From contig NC_033632.1 of the NCBI RefSeq assembly GCF_001540865.1, forward strand, positions 3,931,082 to 3,995,081: a DNA stretch of 64,000 nucleotides. The letters run 5' to 3'. How positions within the stretch are numbered: the stretch's first letter is position 1; every line of letters begins with the position of its first letter. This document shows, in pieces, positions 12,430-23,184 of this stretch. Source of the DNA: Ananas comosus. Taxonomy: Eukaryota > Streptophyta > Magnoliopsida > Poales > Bromeliaceae. The notes below the pieces were generated by a model. It was not told the origin of the DNA and did not search any database. It saw only the letters and a program-made list of their open reading frames with translations. The translations under genes and the position numbers were made by a program.

Positions 12430-12985
12430 GAGAGAGAGAGGGTTGGATAGAAGTTTTTGTTCCTATCAATCATTCTTGATGATAGAAGATCTCCGAATTG
12501 CGATGATCGAAATGTTGAATGATCTAAATATTTGAAATATTTAGAAACAAATTTCATAAATTTTAAAATTATTTACGATGTGATCATACCTATTAGTAAG
12601 AATCGATAATGTTTTGGACGGACCTTACTATGAGCCGTCTTGCGTTGTTTAACGGTATAGAGCAATTCAAACTGTGTTGAATCTTTGATAGATCAATTTT
12701 TATATATTATTTAGATAATGTTGTTGATAATTACTGATTATAAATTGGAAAAGTCGTAACCTCTATTTTACAGAAGTTTATTCATTTATGATCCGTTCAT
12801 TTTTCGACTCTTTGATGGACTTATAATTAATTTTAAAATTTTCGGATTTCGTAAAATTCTTCATTGTAATGTAGATCAATTTCAACGTGGCCGATTACAA
12901 ATTTTAAAGTTCGATCATCTCAAAATGACTTACATAGAGACAAAGCCATTTATCATCTAACAGGATCGTAGTTGGTTATACTATA
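12430..12985. mobile_element. MITE-like inverted-repeat element
   Basis: The left arm (TTGATGATAGAAGATCTCCG, GATCTAAATATTTGAAATA) and the right arm (near 12780-12985, with GATCCGTTCATTTTTCGACTC and AAGTTCGATCATCTC) follow the F1 plan, but with heavy divergence. It lies between GA-rich and (TA)n sequence. Limits are approximate. Confidence 0.5.
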
Positions 12986-13042
12986 TTATATATAGTATAA
13001 ATTATATATATATATATATTATATATCATATAATATATATAT

Positions 13043-13587
13043 TAGAGGAGAGTTTTGCTAGATATACTATTAATAGTAACGAGGCCATTTTACTACCTAT
13101 TTGTTTTTCGATGATAGAGCTTCCAAATTGACGGATCGTTCCGTTGAACATGATCTATATCAACTTGAAGTGTTTAGATAATCAAATTTCAAATTTTTCG
13201 CACTATTCTGCCTAATGATCAAGGGCTTTCAAAATTTGTAATTTAATGGTCGATAAGGGCGTTTCTCGTTTAACGGCGTAAAGATATACAAATGAATTGA
13301 ATTTTGTTAGAAAATTCTTTAAACATTTAAACAAGATCTATACTCTTGATCTTGATTACACCTCCTATCATCGTTTTTTAAAGAATATTCATTATTTCAG
13401 CATCATTTTTCTTTCCTTGATGGATAAAAGAACAATATCGAAAGTGCGTGAAATTTGATTTCTAGGTAGTTTAAATGGTTTAGATCATATTTACGGAGCC
13501 GATCATCAATTGGAAGCTCTTCATTGAAAACGAATCGGTAGTAAAACAGCTCAGTGTTACTATCGATGGTATTCTAGCTCAACTCTA
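13043..13587. mobile_element. MITE-like inverted-repeat element with TAGTATAC-type ends
   Basis: The left end GAGAGTTTTGCTAGATATAC mirrors the right end GGTATTCTAGCTCAACTC. The inner arms contain TTTTTCGATGATAGAGCTTCC and its inverse. It is flanked by (TA)n on both sides. Confidence 0.65.
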
Positions 13588-13602
13588 TATATATATATAT
13601 AT

Positions 13603-13817
13603 AGAGAATTGAGCTCCATAATATTTTAAAAGTACCAAGTCATTGTGCTTAGCCATGATTAATAATATGCGGTTGATGATGTGGCCTCTTGGGTTGAGTG
13701 GGTGGTTGGTTGAATAGTATAATCTAATGGGCGAAAATGATCAAAGGCGTTAGATCTAACCGATAAAATTCACAAGCACAAGTGCTTTGGTACTTTTACA
13801 AGCACCATAGCCGACTA
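13603..13817. mobile_element. Short MITE, about 215 bp
   Basis: The inverted ends are TTTTAAAAGTACCAAG near 13623 and CTTTGGTACTTTTAC near 13785. It sits in a TA microsatellite immediately after the preceding element and before the next TA tract. Confidence 0.55.
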
Positions 13818-13872
13818 TATATATATATATATATTATATTATATATTATTATATTATATATATATATATATA

Positions 13873-14394
13873 GAGTTGTGGCTGGATAATTATAGAAGCA
13901 CGGAGCCTCTGTGCTCCAAGTCGTTTTCGATGTTCGGACTTTCGAATCGACGATCGGCTCGTTAGAGTTGATCTAGAGTATTTGAAGTACATAGAAAATA
14001 ATTTTGCAATTTCGATATCATTTGCCTAGTCTCAAAATCAATATTTTAACCGGTCGTGGTGAGTCGGTTGCAAGTTTAACGTGTAGAAATACACATAACA
14101 TGAAATTTTGATAGAAATTCTTTATATCCATACAAACAAGATCAATAACTTTGATCTAAAATTTCATGTATCTCATCATATTGTTGTAAGATTTTTATTT
14201 TCAGCCGTTGATTGAGTGCACTCTTCGATCACTGGCAAATGATATCGAAAAATCGCAAATCTTATTTTCTAGATACTTCAAATACTCTAAATCAAGTCTA
14301 ACGGAGCCGATCGTCGATTCGAAAGTCGCGAACATCGAAAACAAAGTGGAGCACGGAGCGCTCCGTGGCTTCCATAAGCATCCTAGCCGCACTC

Positions 14395-14395
<1 letters not shown>
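13873..14395. mobile_element. F1 MITE, copy 2
   Basis: Left arm from GAGTTGTGGCTGGATAAT through TTCGAATCGACGATCGGCTC. The right arm ends CATCCTAGCCGCACTC. It is flanked by (TA)n on both sides. A 114-residue ORF across it reads through the arm and the following GA microsatellite and is not a gene. Confidence 0.8.
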
Positions 14396-14466
<71 letters not shown>

Positions 14467-14469
<3 letters not shown>

Positions 14470-14697
14470 GGGCTAGAATACTATTTATAGCAAAAGATTA
14501 TTTTTGCTATCAAGTTTTTAGCCTTTGGATCAATTTCTTTTATCATTTCTAACCATTGCATTAAATATTATAACCTTGTTGGGACCACTCAACCCGAAGG
14601 GACTAATATCATCCTAACCCTACAATTTCTCATCCAAGGGTTAAAAATTTGATAGCAAAATAGACATTTTGCCATCAATAGTATTCTAGCCCAACTC
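14467..14697. mobile_element. Short MITE with GTTGGGCTAGAATACTAT ends
   Basis: The left end GTTGGGCTAGAATACTAT and right end ATAGTATTCTAGCCCAAC are perfect inverses. A (TA)n(GA)n tract lies on the left and (CT)n TATATA on the right, so the microsatellite is also mirrored. Confidence 0.8.
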
Positions 14698-14715
14698 TCT
14701 CTCTCTCTATATAAT

Positions 14716-14961
14716 GTAGAATTACTATGCTATCGGAAGTATAGAAAATTTGATGCTTCCAATTTTTTGACCCTTGGATTAAGAATTGTATGATTAGGTA
14801 ATTACTGTCCCCCCCCTAGAGCTGAGTAGTATCCTTAGGATTGAGGGGTCCCCACAAGGTAATTGTATTAATCCAAAGGTTAAAAATGATTAAAGAGGCT
14901 GATTTAAGAGCCAAAACGTCAGAACCATCAGATTCTCTATTTTTCCGATAGTATAGTAGCT

Positions 14962-14966
<5 letters not shown>
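14716..14966. mobile_element. Short MITE with ACTATGCTATCGGA ends
   Basis: The left end ATTACTATGCTATCGGAAG mirrors the right end TTTCCGATAGTATAGTAGC. It is flanked by TATA on the left and by (CT)n(TA)n on the right. Similar outer ends recur on F1 copy 4 at 38318. Confidence 0.7.
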
Positions 14967-15009
<43 letters not shown>

Positions 15010-15560
15010 GAGAGAGAGAGCTAGGCTCCTATACTTTCGAAAGTATAGAGGCCTCCGTACTTGTAAGTTGTTTTCGATGATGGGGCGTCTAATTCGATGA
15101 TTGGTTTCGTTAGACATAATCTACGCTATTGGAACTATCTAGAAACCAAATTTCATAATTTTTTGACTTCGTTTGTCTAGTGAACGAGTAGCCTCAAAAT
15201 GAACGGCTGAAAATAAAAATTTCATTAAAAATAGCAATAAAATACTTAAATTTCAAATCGGAAGTATTGTTCTTGCTCTTGATGTTAAGTAGAATTTTCT
15301 ATTAAAGTTTCATGTAATTTGGATGCTTCTACACCGTTGAACTTAAAAACGTGCTATATCGGCCATTAAAATAGTCATTTTTGAGATCTTGTGATCGCTT
15401 GGTAAATGACGTCGAAAAATTATAAAATTTGGTTTCTAGATAGTTCCAATAGCATAAATCATGCCTAACAGAGCCGATCGCTGAATCGGATATTCTATCA
15501 TCGAAAACAACTTATAAGTACGGAGGTTTTCGTACTTTCGAAAGCACCGAAAACGTACTC
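15010..15560. mobile_element. F1-related MITE at the end of the cluster
   Basis: Left end GAGCTAGGCTCCTATACTTT, with inner arm TTGTTTTCGATGATGGGGCG. The right arm has GATCGCTGAATCGGATATTC and ends near 15560. It is flanked by (TA)n(GA)n on the left and (TA)n on the right. Confidence 0.7.
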
Positions 15561-15739
15561 TATATATATATATGGATCATCCACAGAAATGTGGTTGGCT
15601 TGTGTGAGAGGAGAAGGTTCCGCTTCCTGTTGATTTCTAACACATACACATACTGACATTCACATACACATACACATACACATAGACATTTACATGTAAT
15701 AATATAATATAAGCATTAGCTTACCAAAAATAAAAAAGT

Positions 15740-15780
<41 letters not shown>

Positions 15781-15882
15781 TCCCCACCAGGTTCCAATGA
15801 GAAGAAGCTGTTGGAGAGAGGGGAGGATATCTCTCTAACTAACAAAGCCATGTGATGGGAGTGGGGGTGCATGAGGCCAACA

Positions 15883-15918
<36 letters not shown>

Positions 15919-16165
15919 CACTAATTAATCAAAAATTTCTTCTCTCTCTCCCTCTTTTCTCTCTTACACCCACTATATGAGCATTTTTTTTGTTGGGTTG
16001 GGTCATATTCATCTCTATATGGCAGCTTTTGAAATGCTCTCTCTCTCTCTCTCTGTCTCCCTCTCTCTCTTAAGCTTTCTCTCGAGAAGAGAGAAAAAAG
16101 GAGGGCGAAAAATCAAGCATGAAATGATTACAATATTTTTTTTCTGGCAATCAGAAAGATATTAC
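15561..16165. other. Microsatellite-rich intergenic stretch
   Basis: Contains (CACATA)n near 15650-15690, a (CA)n(TA)n tract at 15741-15777 and a GA run near 15888-15914. Nothing coding was recognised. Confidence 0.4.
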
Positions 16166-16830
16166 TTGTACACCTAGTTTTGTTTGATTCGGGTATAAAC
16201 AAAAACTGACTATTTTAGGATTAAGTATAAATTTAGATATAAATCTGGAATAGGCTAATTTTACGTTTGAATGAACATTGAGTTGTTTCCGTAAATAAGA
16301 AAAATAGTGTTTGCATAGATAAGATGGAATAAGAAAAATAATATATAGTTATAAATAGAAAATAATAATATTGTCCCTTATATTATATTTAAATTTAAAT
16401 TTTTAAATTTTATATTTAAATTTTTATATTTAAATATATAACTTTTAAATTTCAAAAAATTAAATTTAAATTTAAAATTTTAAATCTTAAATTCAAAAAT
16501 TCTAAGTTCTAAATTTTAAATTTAAATTTAAATTTAAATTTTTAAATCTTAAATTCAAAAATTCAAAGTTCTAAATTTTAAATTTTAGATTAAATTGAAA
16601 TTTAAATATATAAAATATCAAATTTAAAATTTAAAAATTTAAAATATCAATTTAAAATTATAAAATTTTAATTTTATAATTATAAAAGAATAGCTGTTCC
16701 TACCTCTATTCCCAGACAAGGGGTGGGGTGGGATAGCTATATATCCCACCCTTCTTTTTTTTGTTCGGATATAAATGGTGGGATAACCCCTTATCCCCAC
16801 CTCTTATACCCGAACCAAACGGGTGTAAAA
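16166..16830. mobile_element. AT-rich MITE with TTTGATTCGGGTATAA-type ends
   Basis: The left end (GTTTGATTCGGGTATAA near 16183) is the inverse of the right end (TTATACCCGAACCAAAC near 16803). The interior is almost entirely A/T with many TTTAAATTT repeats, followed by a hairpin GGGTGGGATAGC/ATATCCCACCC near 16727-16750. Superfamily not assigned. Confidence 0.6.
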
Positions 16831-17276
16831 GTAGATATAAATTAATATTGTACTCTTATCTATTTCAGTACTAATATTTTTATATTAGTTTTATCAATTT
16901 AGAAATGTCTAAATCATTGGAATGATAAGTGTAAGATTTACAAGTCTCCAGTAGTCTAATTAATTTAGAGTTCAGTTTGTCCTGCTTCTACTATTGCTTT
17001 AATTAAGCAGCAGTAGTTTAATTTCAGGATTCTAATTTAGTCCGTGACAGAAAGTTTAAATGAGTTATCACTAGCTATATATATATATAAAAAAAAAATA
17101 GCTTTAATTTAGTAATTTCAACTTCATCGTTGAAAGATAGTGATTAGACATTTATTAATATAATGCTTAAATATAATATTAAATAATTTAAATAATACTA
17201 CAGGCTACAGTAAGACCAAACTGCCTTTAAACAATGAAAATGTGAAATAACCATGAGTTTAGTTATTAATTATGTA

Positions 17277-17597
17277 CCGCGAGATGCTTCCTAATGCTAC
17301 CCGGGCTCTTGAACGTGTCGCTTCTTTGACCAATGCCTGGAACGGAGCCCTTTGACCCTTGCTTGTCCCTTCTTCCATGCTCGGTCCCCACTTCTTCCTT
17401 TTCGTTATCCACCCCGCTTTTTTTGTTTACTTTGTCTAATCGGTAGGTGTAGAGTTCTTTATTTTGGGTTTTCTTTCTTATATTTTTTCGGCTCTTTCAG
17501 GAGGCCCTAGCTGTCTCCATTATGTACGCTTAGTTCATTTCGCTTAATGAATGAAGCAGGTAGCTTGCTACCTATTTCTCAAAAAAAAAAAAAAAAA
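17277..17597 (+). mobile_element. 5'-truncated LINE insertion with poly-A tail
   Basis: A GC-richer island ends ...GGTAGCTTGCTACCTATTTCTC followed by about 17-19 A residues. It is bracketed by a 9-bp direct repeat AATTATGTA (17268-17276 and 17598-17606). The polypyrimidine-rich 3' untranslated sequence, poly-A tail, loss of the 5' part and target duplication are those of an L1-type LINE insertion. No reverse transcriptase is left. Confidence 0.8.
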
Positions 17598-17811
17598 AAT
17601 TATGTATATTACTATATAATACTAGTTTCTAGCTTTCTGAAAACATCTAGACCCAAAAAAAAAAAAATGTCATAACCACAAGATCATAAGTTCGAATCCA
17701 TCAGATTCATTTGTTATCTAATAGAGAAAACGTTGAACCCATCTAATCCAAATTTTATGTTTTGATTCTAGAAAAATATGAGAAAAAGTATTATATAGTA
17801 ATAAATATAAA

Positions 17812-18210
17812 GATTAATTTCATACAGATTCTTGCAAATATAGTGAATTACAAATATATCTCTATAAAGTTCAATTCTAATTTTTCAAATGTATCTTTGC
17901 CGTTAGAATTCGTTAAAAAACTTTAATTAAACAAGTTAAATTCTTAACTCTGGTTAATTTATGAGATAACTTGACATTTTTGTCGCTGTTATATTATATT
18001 TTTGTAGCTTTTGGAGGGACATATTTGTGATGGCAAAATTGACATTTCACTTAAAATATAAATAATTCTATAACAGTAACAAACCAAAGGAACATATTTA
18101 AAATATTAGAACTTTTGTAAGGACAATTAATATATGAAAATTAAACTTTGGTGGGACATATTTACAATTCACTACTATATTTGCAGGGACGTTTATGCAT
18201 TTAACCCTGA
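17812..18210. mobile_element. F2 inverted-repeat element, copy 1
   Basis: Left arm ATTAATTTCATACAG... TATAGTGAATTACAAATATA. The right arm, inverted, ends GTTTATGCATTTAACCC. The word AAATATAAAG occurs on both flanks, three bases outside the right end, and may be the target duplication. Non-coding. Confidence 0.7.
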
Positions 18211-18591
18211 AAATATAAAGTATTAATTAAACCTCCGCTTTTACCATAAAAAGCTTTTAAAGAAAAAATGATTGGTCCACACTCTTAACTCTCAAGTGAT
18301 CTTAATTAATGCTTTTATGATAATTAAATGTGCTACACTTTTAAATGAAATTACGGAGTAACTATTGCACAGTACTTTATATCTCAGTTATTCCACTGCA
18401 ATTAATTAATTATATTGAAAAGTTGAGTAACAACAATTCTATGCTTCACCACTTCCATGACAAAGACCCAAAAAAATTAACAATGTTATTAATTTTTTAT
18501 CGAGAGTTGAGACACATGCATTACACGTGTCATGATTAGAATATAAAGTTGAAAAAAAAAATAAATTTGAGGAAATTTCTTTTTTTTTTTT

Positions 18592-18930
18592 TGTAAATTG
18601 CACTTTTGGTTCGAGGAGCCTAGTATTTTGGTTCTCAAATTTTAATTGGTCGTAATTTTTAGCTCAAATTTTTTGAACTACTATAATCAAGTCATATGAT
18701 TCAATTTAGTTGACTAAATATTAGTAAATTGTTGATGTAGAAGTGACGCAAAAGTATTTAGCCACTTTCATATATATCAACAATTTGTCGACATTTAGTT
18801 AAGTAAATTGGGCTGTGAAACTTAATTGCAATAATTCAGAAAGTTCAAGTAAAAAATTATAGCAAATTAAAACTTGAGGATCAAAGTGTCACGCGCCTCA
18901 TAGTTTGGCGACCAAAAGTATAATTTATCT
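18592..18930. mobile_element. F3 inverted-repeat element, copy 1
   Basis: The left end GTAAATTGCACTTTTGGTTC is inverted at the right end as GGCGACCAAAAGTATAATTT. The inner arms match the two copies at 30497 and 30881. Non-coding MITE. Confidence 0.7.
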
Positions 18931-21290
18931 TTTTTTTTTTTCTTTTTTCAAATGATTTATAAAGCTAGCATGACAAGTACATTGGATTCACATAGAATCC
19001 TAGGAGGGGTAAACATTCATTGGATTCATATAGCATCCTAACTAGTCAACTTAAAATTTGTCCATAATACATATTGTAGTTGAATCCAAAGAATTTTCTA
19101 AAACATGGCATGTTCAAATAAGTTGCCAAAGGTAATAGTCTTATATTGTACATCCTTAAACATAGCTCTAACTAGCTCTTTGACATTTCAAATTAAGGAT
19201 CTAAGATTTAGGTCCAAGGATTATTAAGATTCACAAAAAAAAAAAAAGTGTAAAAACCATTATTCCTTGCTTTAATTAAATGGGTGGAATTTGAACTTAA
19301 GATACGAAATTTAATTAAATAGAAAGAAATTGGATGAGAGTTTACGAGACTGGTAAAATTTAAACTTAGGACGTCATGATACTATACGAAATAATCATTA
19401 CTCTCTAAAAACTTAAATTACCAGAGAATAATATTTTAATATTTCATACTTAAACAAAAAAAAAGGAGTATATTTTTTTGTACATTTGTTTTTAATTAAG
19501 CTTTACTTTGGATTCTTAGTCCCTTCACTTCCAAAAATTTTCTTTCTATTTTAATTGATAAAGTTGATGCATCATGTATAGTGTGGTCGAACTATCACCA
19601 ATAGTATCTTTGAATGAGACCCACAATTATCAAAAGAATCCCATGGAGAAATGAGAATGCACAATTAATGCCCTAATAACTTTTATATTTTCTAATTGAG
19701 ACCCCCTCAAGTCCAATTATTTTAGTTTGAGATATATTTTCTCGATTTCAATTACAGATTTAACAGCTCCATAGCTATAAATTCATAATAGTTAAGAACA
19801 CAGGCATTACGTCCCGTAGAAAAGCTAGACGCAATCAATATAATAGAATTGCTATTAGAATTACAGTTTGATTTAAAGTAATTCAAATCGAAAGAGTCAA
19901 AAGTTATTGTGGTGTGAATCAAAATGAAAATTCTTGATGGGTGGTCTTATTTCAAACTAAATAAGCCTATAATTTAGAGGGTCCTTGTACATTTCTATAT
20001 ATGTAAACAATTATATAATAATCCTTGATGGGTGGTTTTATTTTCATGCTAGAAAGAAATGTTTTGTTTTACTAACCTAGTTATATATAAGGTAAATATC
20101 AGTTATTTGCTTTAAAGTTGGTGCTCAATATATAAGAAAAAATTAAAAATATATATAATCACTTGTCACAAGATTATATATTTTTGTATAAGTTATGGCA
20201 ATTTGATTGCCTTGGAAATGTCCAACCTGAAAAACTGCAGGAGATATGTGGTTTTTGTGTCAATATATACATAGTAGTGAGGAATATGACACACATAGAA
20301 GGTAACAGTGGAATTAAAAGTGATTCAATGCATGTATCACCTTTTGTTTTATCACATGTGGAGATTTTAAGTGGAAAAAAAATTTTTTTTTTTGAACATT
20401 TGTAAGATTTTAAGTGGAAAATTTGTTATATAGATTTTAAGTGGAAAAAATCTATGGAGACCACCTTAACACTAGGCTATTGTAGGTCTCCAAATTAATT
20501 AGCTTGTTTTCACTGATGCTTTGTCAACTTTTATGGAATAATTAAGTTACATATAATAATTTACTTATTTTCGTAAGTGATAATTAACGCATCGCACAAA
20601 TCGTACTGATATTTGTAAGATGTAATTTCTATGACCTTATCCAAAAAAGAGAATTATATACCAAACGGGGTAAGCGAGCAATTTCTTTAAGAGTAAATGT
20701 TCAATAATTGATGAATCAATTTTTCTAAGGAGGTACAATTAGAAAACGAAGCTGTGGTCTCGCTCTACAAACGTGTTGAATGCTTTTATACATGTGACAT
20801 GATTAAGAGAGATTTATATGCTACTGATGGAGCGATTCGTTAAAATATGGCCACTGTTTTGCCGACTTGATTTGACCGGATTCAATAAATTTGACCAGAA
20901 AAAGCTGTGAACAGTTACGATCGAAAGTAGAAAACAAAATCGATCAAAGGTGAAAACATAATCAAATAGGCGCAAAATACTTTTTTTTTTTCACTAGCCC
21001 TCCATTTTAGGGATCAACCTCTCGTCTAGGATTAAAATTAGGTTTAGGATTAGGTTTAGGGCTTTTCTCTCCATCTCCCTCTCTAGCTAGCTAGTAGAGC
21101 CCACCCCTCCACACTTTTTTTTTTTGAAAAAAAAAGAAACCCTAGTGGGTTGAGGTTGATGTGTGTGAGATATATAGAAGAGGGGAGGGGAGGGGGGAAG
21201 GGGGGGAGAGCCAGATGCCACGATAGCTGTATGTGGGTTAGGTAGCAAACCCTGCAGCTCATAGGACCCATCCCCCTCTAGATTCCTCTC

Positions 21291-21349
<59 letters not shown>

Positions 21350-21385
21350 GAGAGGTCACACACACTACATATGTGTGTGTGTGTG

Positions 21386-21422
<37 letters not shown>

Positions 21423-23007
21423 TTCTCTCTCTAGACAACCCATTTCTCCTATTTCTTTTGTACTTTTTTTTCTCATATTTTACATCCAATTAAACCCCAC
21501 CTTTTCACCATAAAGAATGACATGCATGTCTAATTCTTCTTTTAGAGCTAGTTTGGATGCATGAGTATGTCATGTTCAATTCATGTGTTTCATTTACTCG
21601 AGAAGCTTGTTTTATTTGGCAGATGAGGAGAGGAGTGTGATCATTTATATTGAAAAACATATCATAGTCGGCATTTAAGTTGTTTTCTCGGAGTATATAT
21701 GACAAATTTTCTCGTCGGTGAAAGTACGTTATCCTACCAACTCATAGTTACTACTTAATTACTAAGGCCTTTGAATTAAGGTGCTAAAATCGTACTCCTT
21801 GATCAATCATAAAAATAAAAAAAAAATTCATGACGTACATGTATCATTAACTAATTACCTTGTTTAAAGCTCCATTTGCAATTATGGGGATATTATGTTA
21901 CTTATATGCAGTGAAAAAATATGATAAAAAAATATCATATTTATTTCCGTACGTAATATCTCAATAAATTAATTACAGAAATCTTCTGCAGCCCCACCGA
22001 AAATCTCAGAAGCATATCCCTAGTTATTAATTTGCTTTCGTCCCAACTTCATTTTATTTATTAATATTATATAGACCTCAATACCAAATAGACTCTAAAT
22101 ATACAGATAGAGCTTTTAGAGTTTGTTTGGATGCTAGTAAAAATTATTCTGTTATGAGAATTCTTATTTGCAATCCGATGGAGGAATTGTAAAAATATAT
22201 TTAATCTTTGGGACAAAATATTTTACTGAGGACATAACTTATCACATTTGGACAATATATTATGCAACTGTTGTAGCCCTCTTGTCATAAAACCCATCAA
22301 CCTTCCACAAACAAAATGATCAGTAAATAAAAAAAAAAAAACATTATAATCACAAGTCCTTTCCTTTTTTCTCCCCAAAAGTCACTCATCTCTCTTTAAA
22401 TTTTAAGGTATACTTATGTATGTGCATGTGTGTATATATATATATATATATATTCAATAACACATCACTCCTCTCTTCCATATGACAACCCACTTCTCAC
22501 TACACAGCATTTAATTAAAGGGAAAATAAAGGGCCAATTGGAAATATTAAAAGCAATTAGTAACATGACAAGAATCAGAGAATTAATTACAGTAATCCAA
22601 TGGTTTGATTTAAACGATTGGATTGAGAGTAGTAATAATTTAATTATCTCCCACAAAAGTTATATATATGTTCCCCAGGAGAGTAATCTTCTTAGGGCAG
22701 TGTATTATGATTGAATCATCCTTAGATACCCCTTTTTAATCAGTAGGGAATTTCTCTGACAATTTTTACTTTGAGTTTCAGATCCCAAAGCTAACAATTT
22801 TTAACATCAGGTTAATTACCCACAGAAATATATAAAAAAAAAAAAAAAATCTTTTAACCTATTTTGCATTCATCCCATCCCAATTTAATCCTTCTCTTTC
22901 TTTTCCTTTTCTTTTTTTTGGTAAATAATAGAGTTAAACATATTTTTGCTGATCACTTCTTCAATATCCTATGATATATTTCCATCTCCTAAGCTTTCAC
23001 TCACTCT

Positions 23008-23011
<4 letters not shown>
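18931..23011. other. Intergenic region upstream of the HD-Zip gene
   Basis: No gene recognised. It has three spaced copies of GATTTTAAGTGGAAAA (about 20364, 20407 and 20432), a telomere-like stretch AGGTTTAGGATTAGG near 21040, a (CT)26 run at 21297-21348, and (GT)n(TA)n(GT)n at 21371-21421. The last few hundred bp are the likely promoter of the HD-Zip gene. Confidence 0.4.

Positions 23012-23059
<48 letters not shown>
23012..23059 (+). repeat. (TC)n microsatellite, probable 5' leader of the HD-Zip gene
   Basis: A TC run about 125 bp before the HD-Zip start codon. A GA-rich run (about 23138-23175) follows just before the ATG, so the leader could fold CT against GA. A regulatory effect is inference. 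Confidence 0.6.
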
Positions 23060-23061
<2 letters not shown>

Positions 23062-23082
23062 CTTCTCCTTCCTCCTCCCACC

Positions 23083-23106
23083 ATGCCATTAAGGTGGTGT
23101 TGGTGA
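23083..23106 (+). promoter_or_regulatory. Possible upstream ORF (7 codons) with overlapping hairpin
   Basis: An ATG in good context (CCACCATGC) opens a 7-codon frame MPLRWCW ending TGA at 23104-23106, 78 bp before the HD-Zip start. A perfect 8-bp stem GGTGTTGG/CCAACACC (23096-23103 and 23110-23117) with a 6-nt loop straddles the stop. If this is in the mature leader it could limit translation. The transcription start is unknown. Confidence 0.4.
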
Positions 23107-23184
23107 GCTCCAACACCAAAAAAAAAGGGACAAAAAGAGATAGAGAGAAAGAGAGATAGAGAGAGAGAGAGAGAGGCACCATTA

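Noticed and set aside
17660..17720. tRNA-like box AAGTTCGAATCC, possible tRNA or SINE
   Set aside because: No box A at the right distance and no acceptor stem or tail could be found; too little to call.
20703..20711. CAATAATTG, a perfect HD-Zip I binding site, 2.5 kb upstream of the HD-Zip gene
   Set aside because: One such palindrome is expected by chance in an AT-rich window of this size, and it is distal.
22430..22714. 94-residue ORF MYIYIYIYSITHH...
   Set aside because: It begins in a TA microsatellite, has no similarity to known proteins and no conserved motif.
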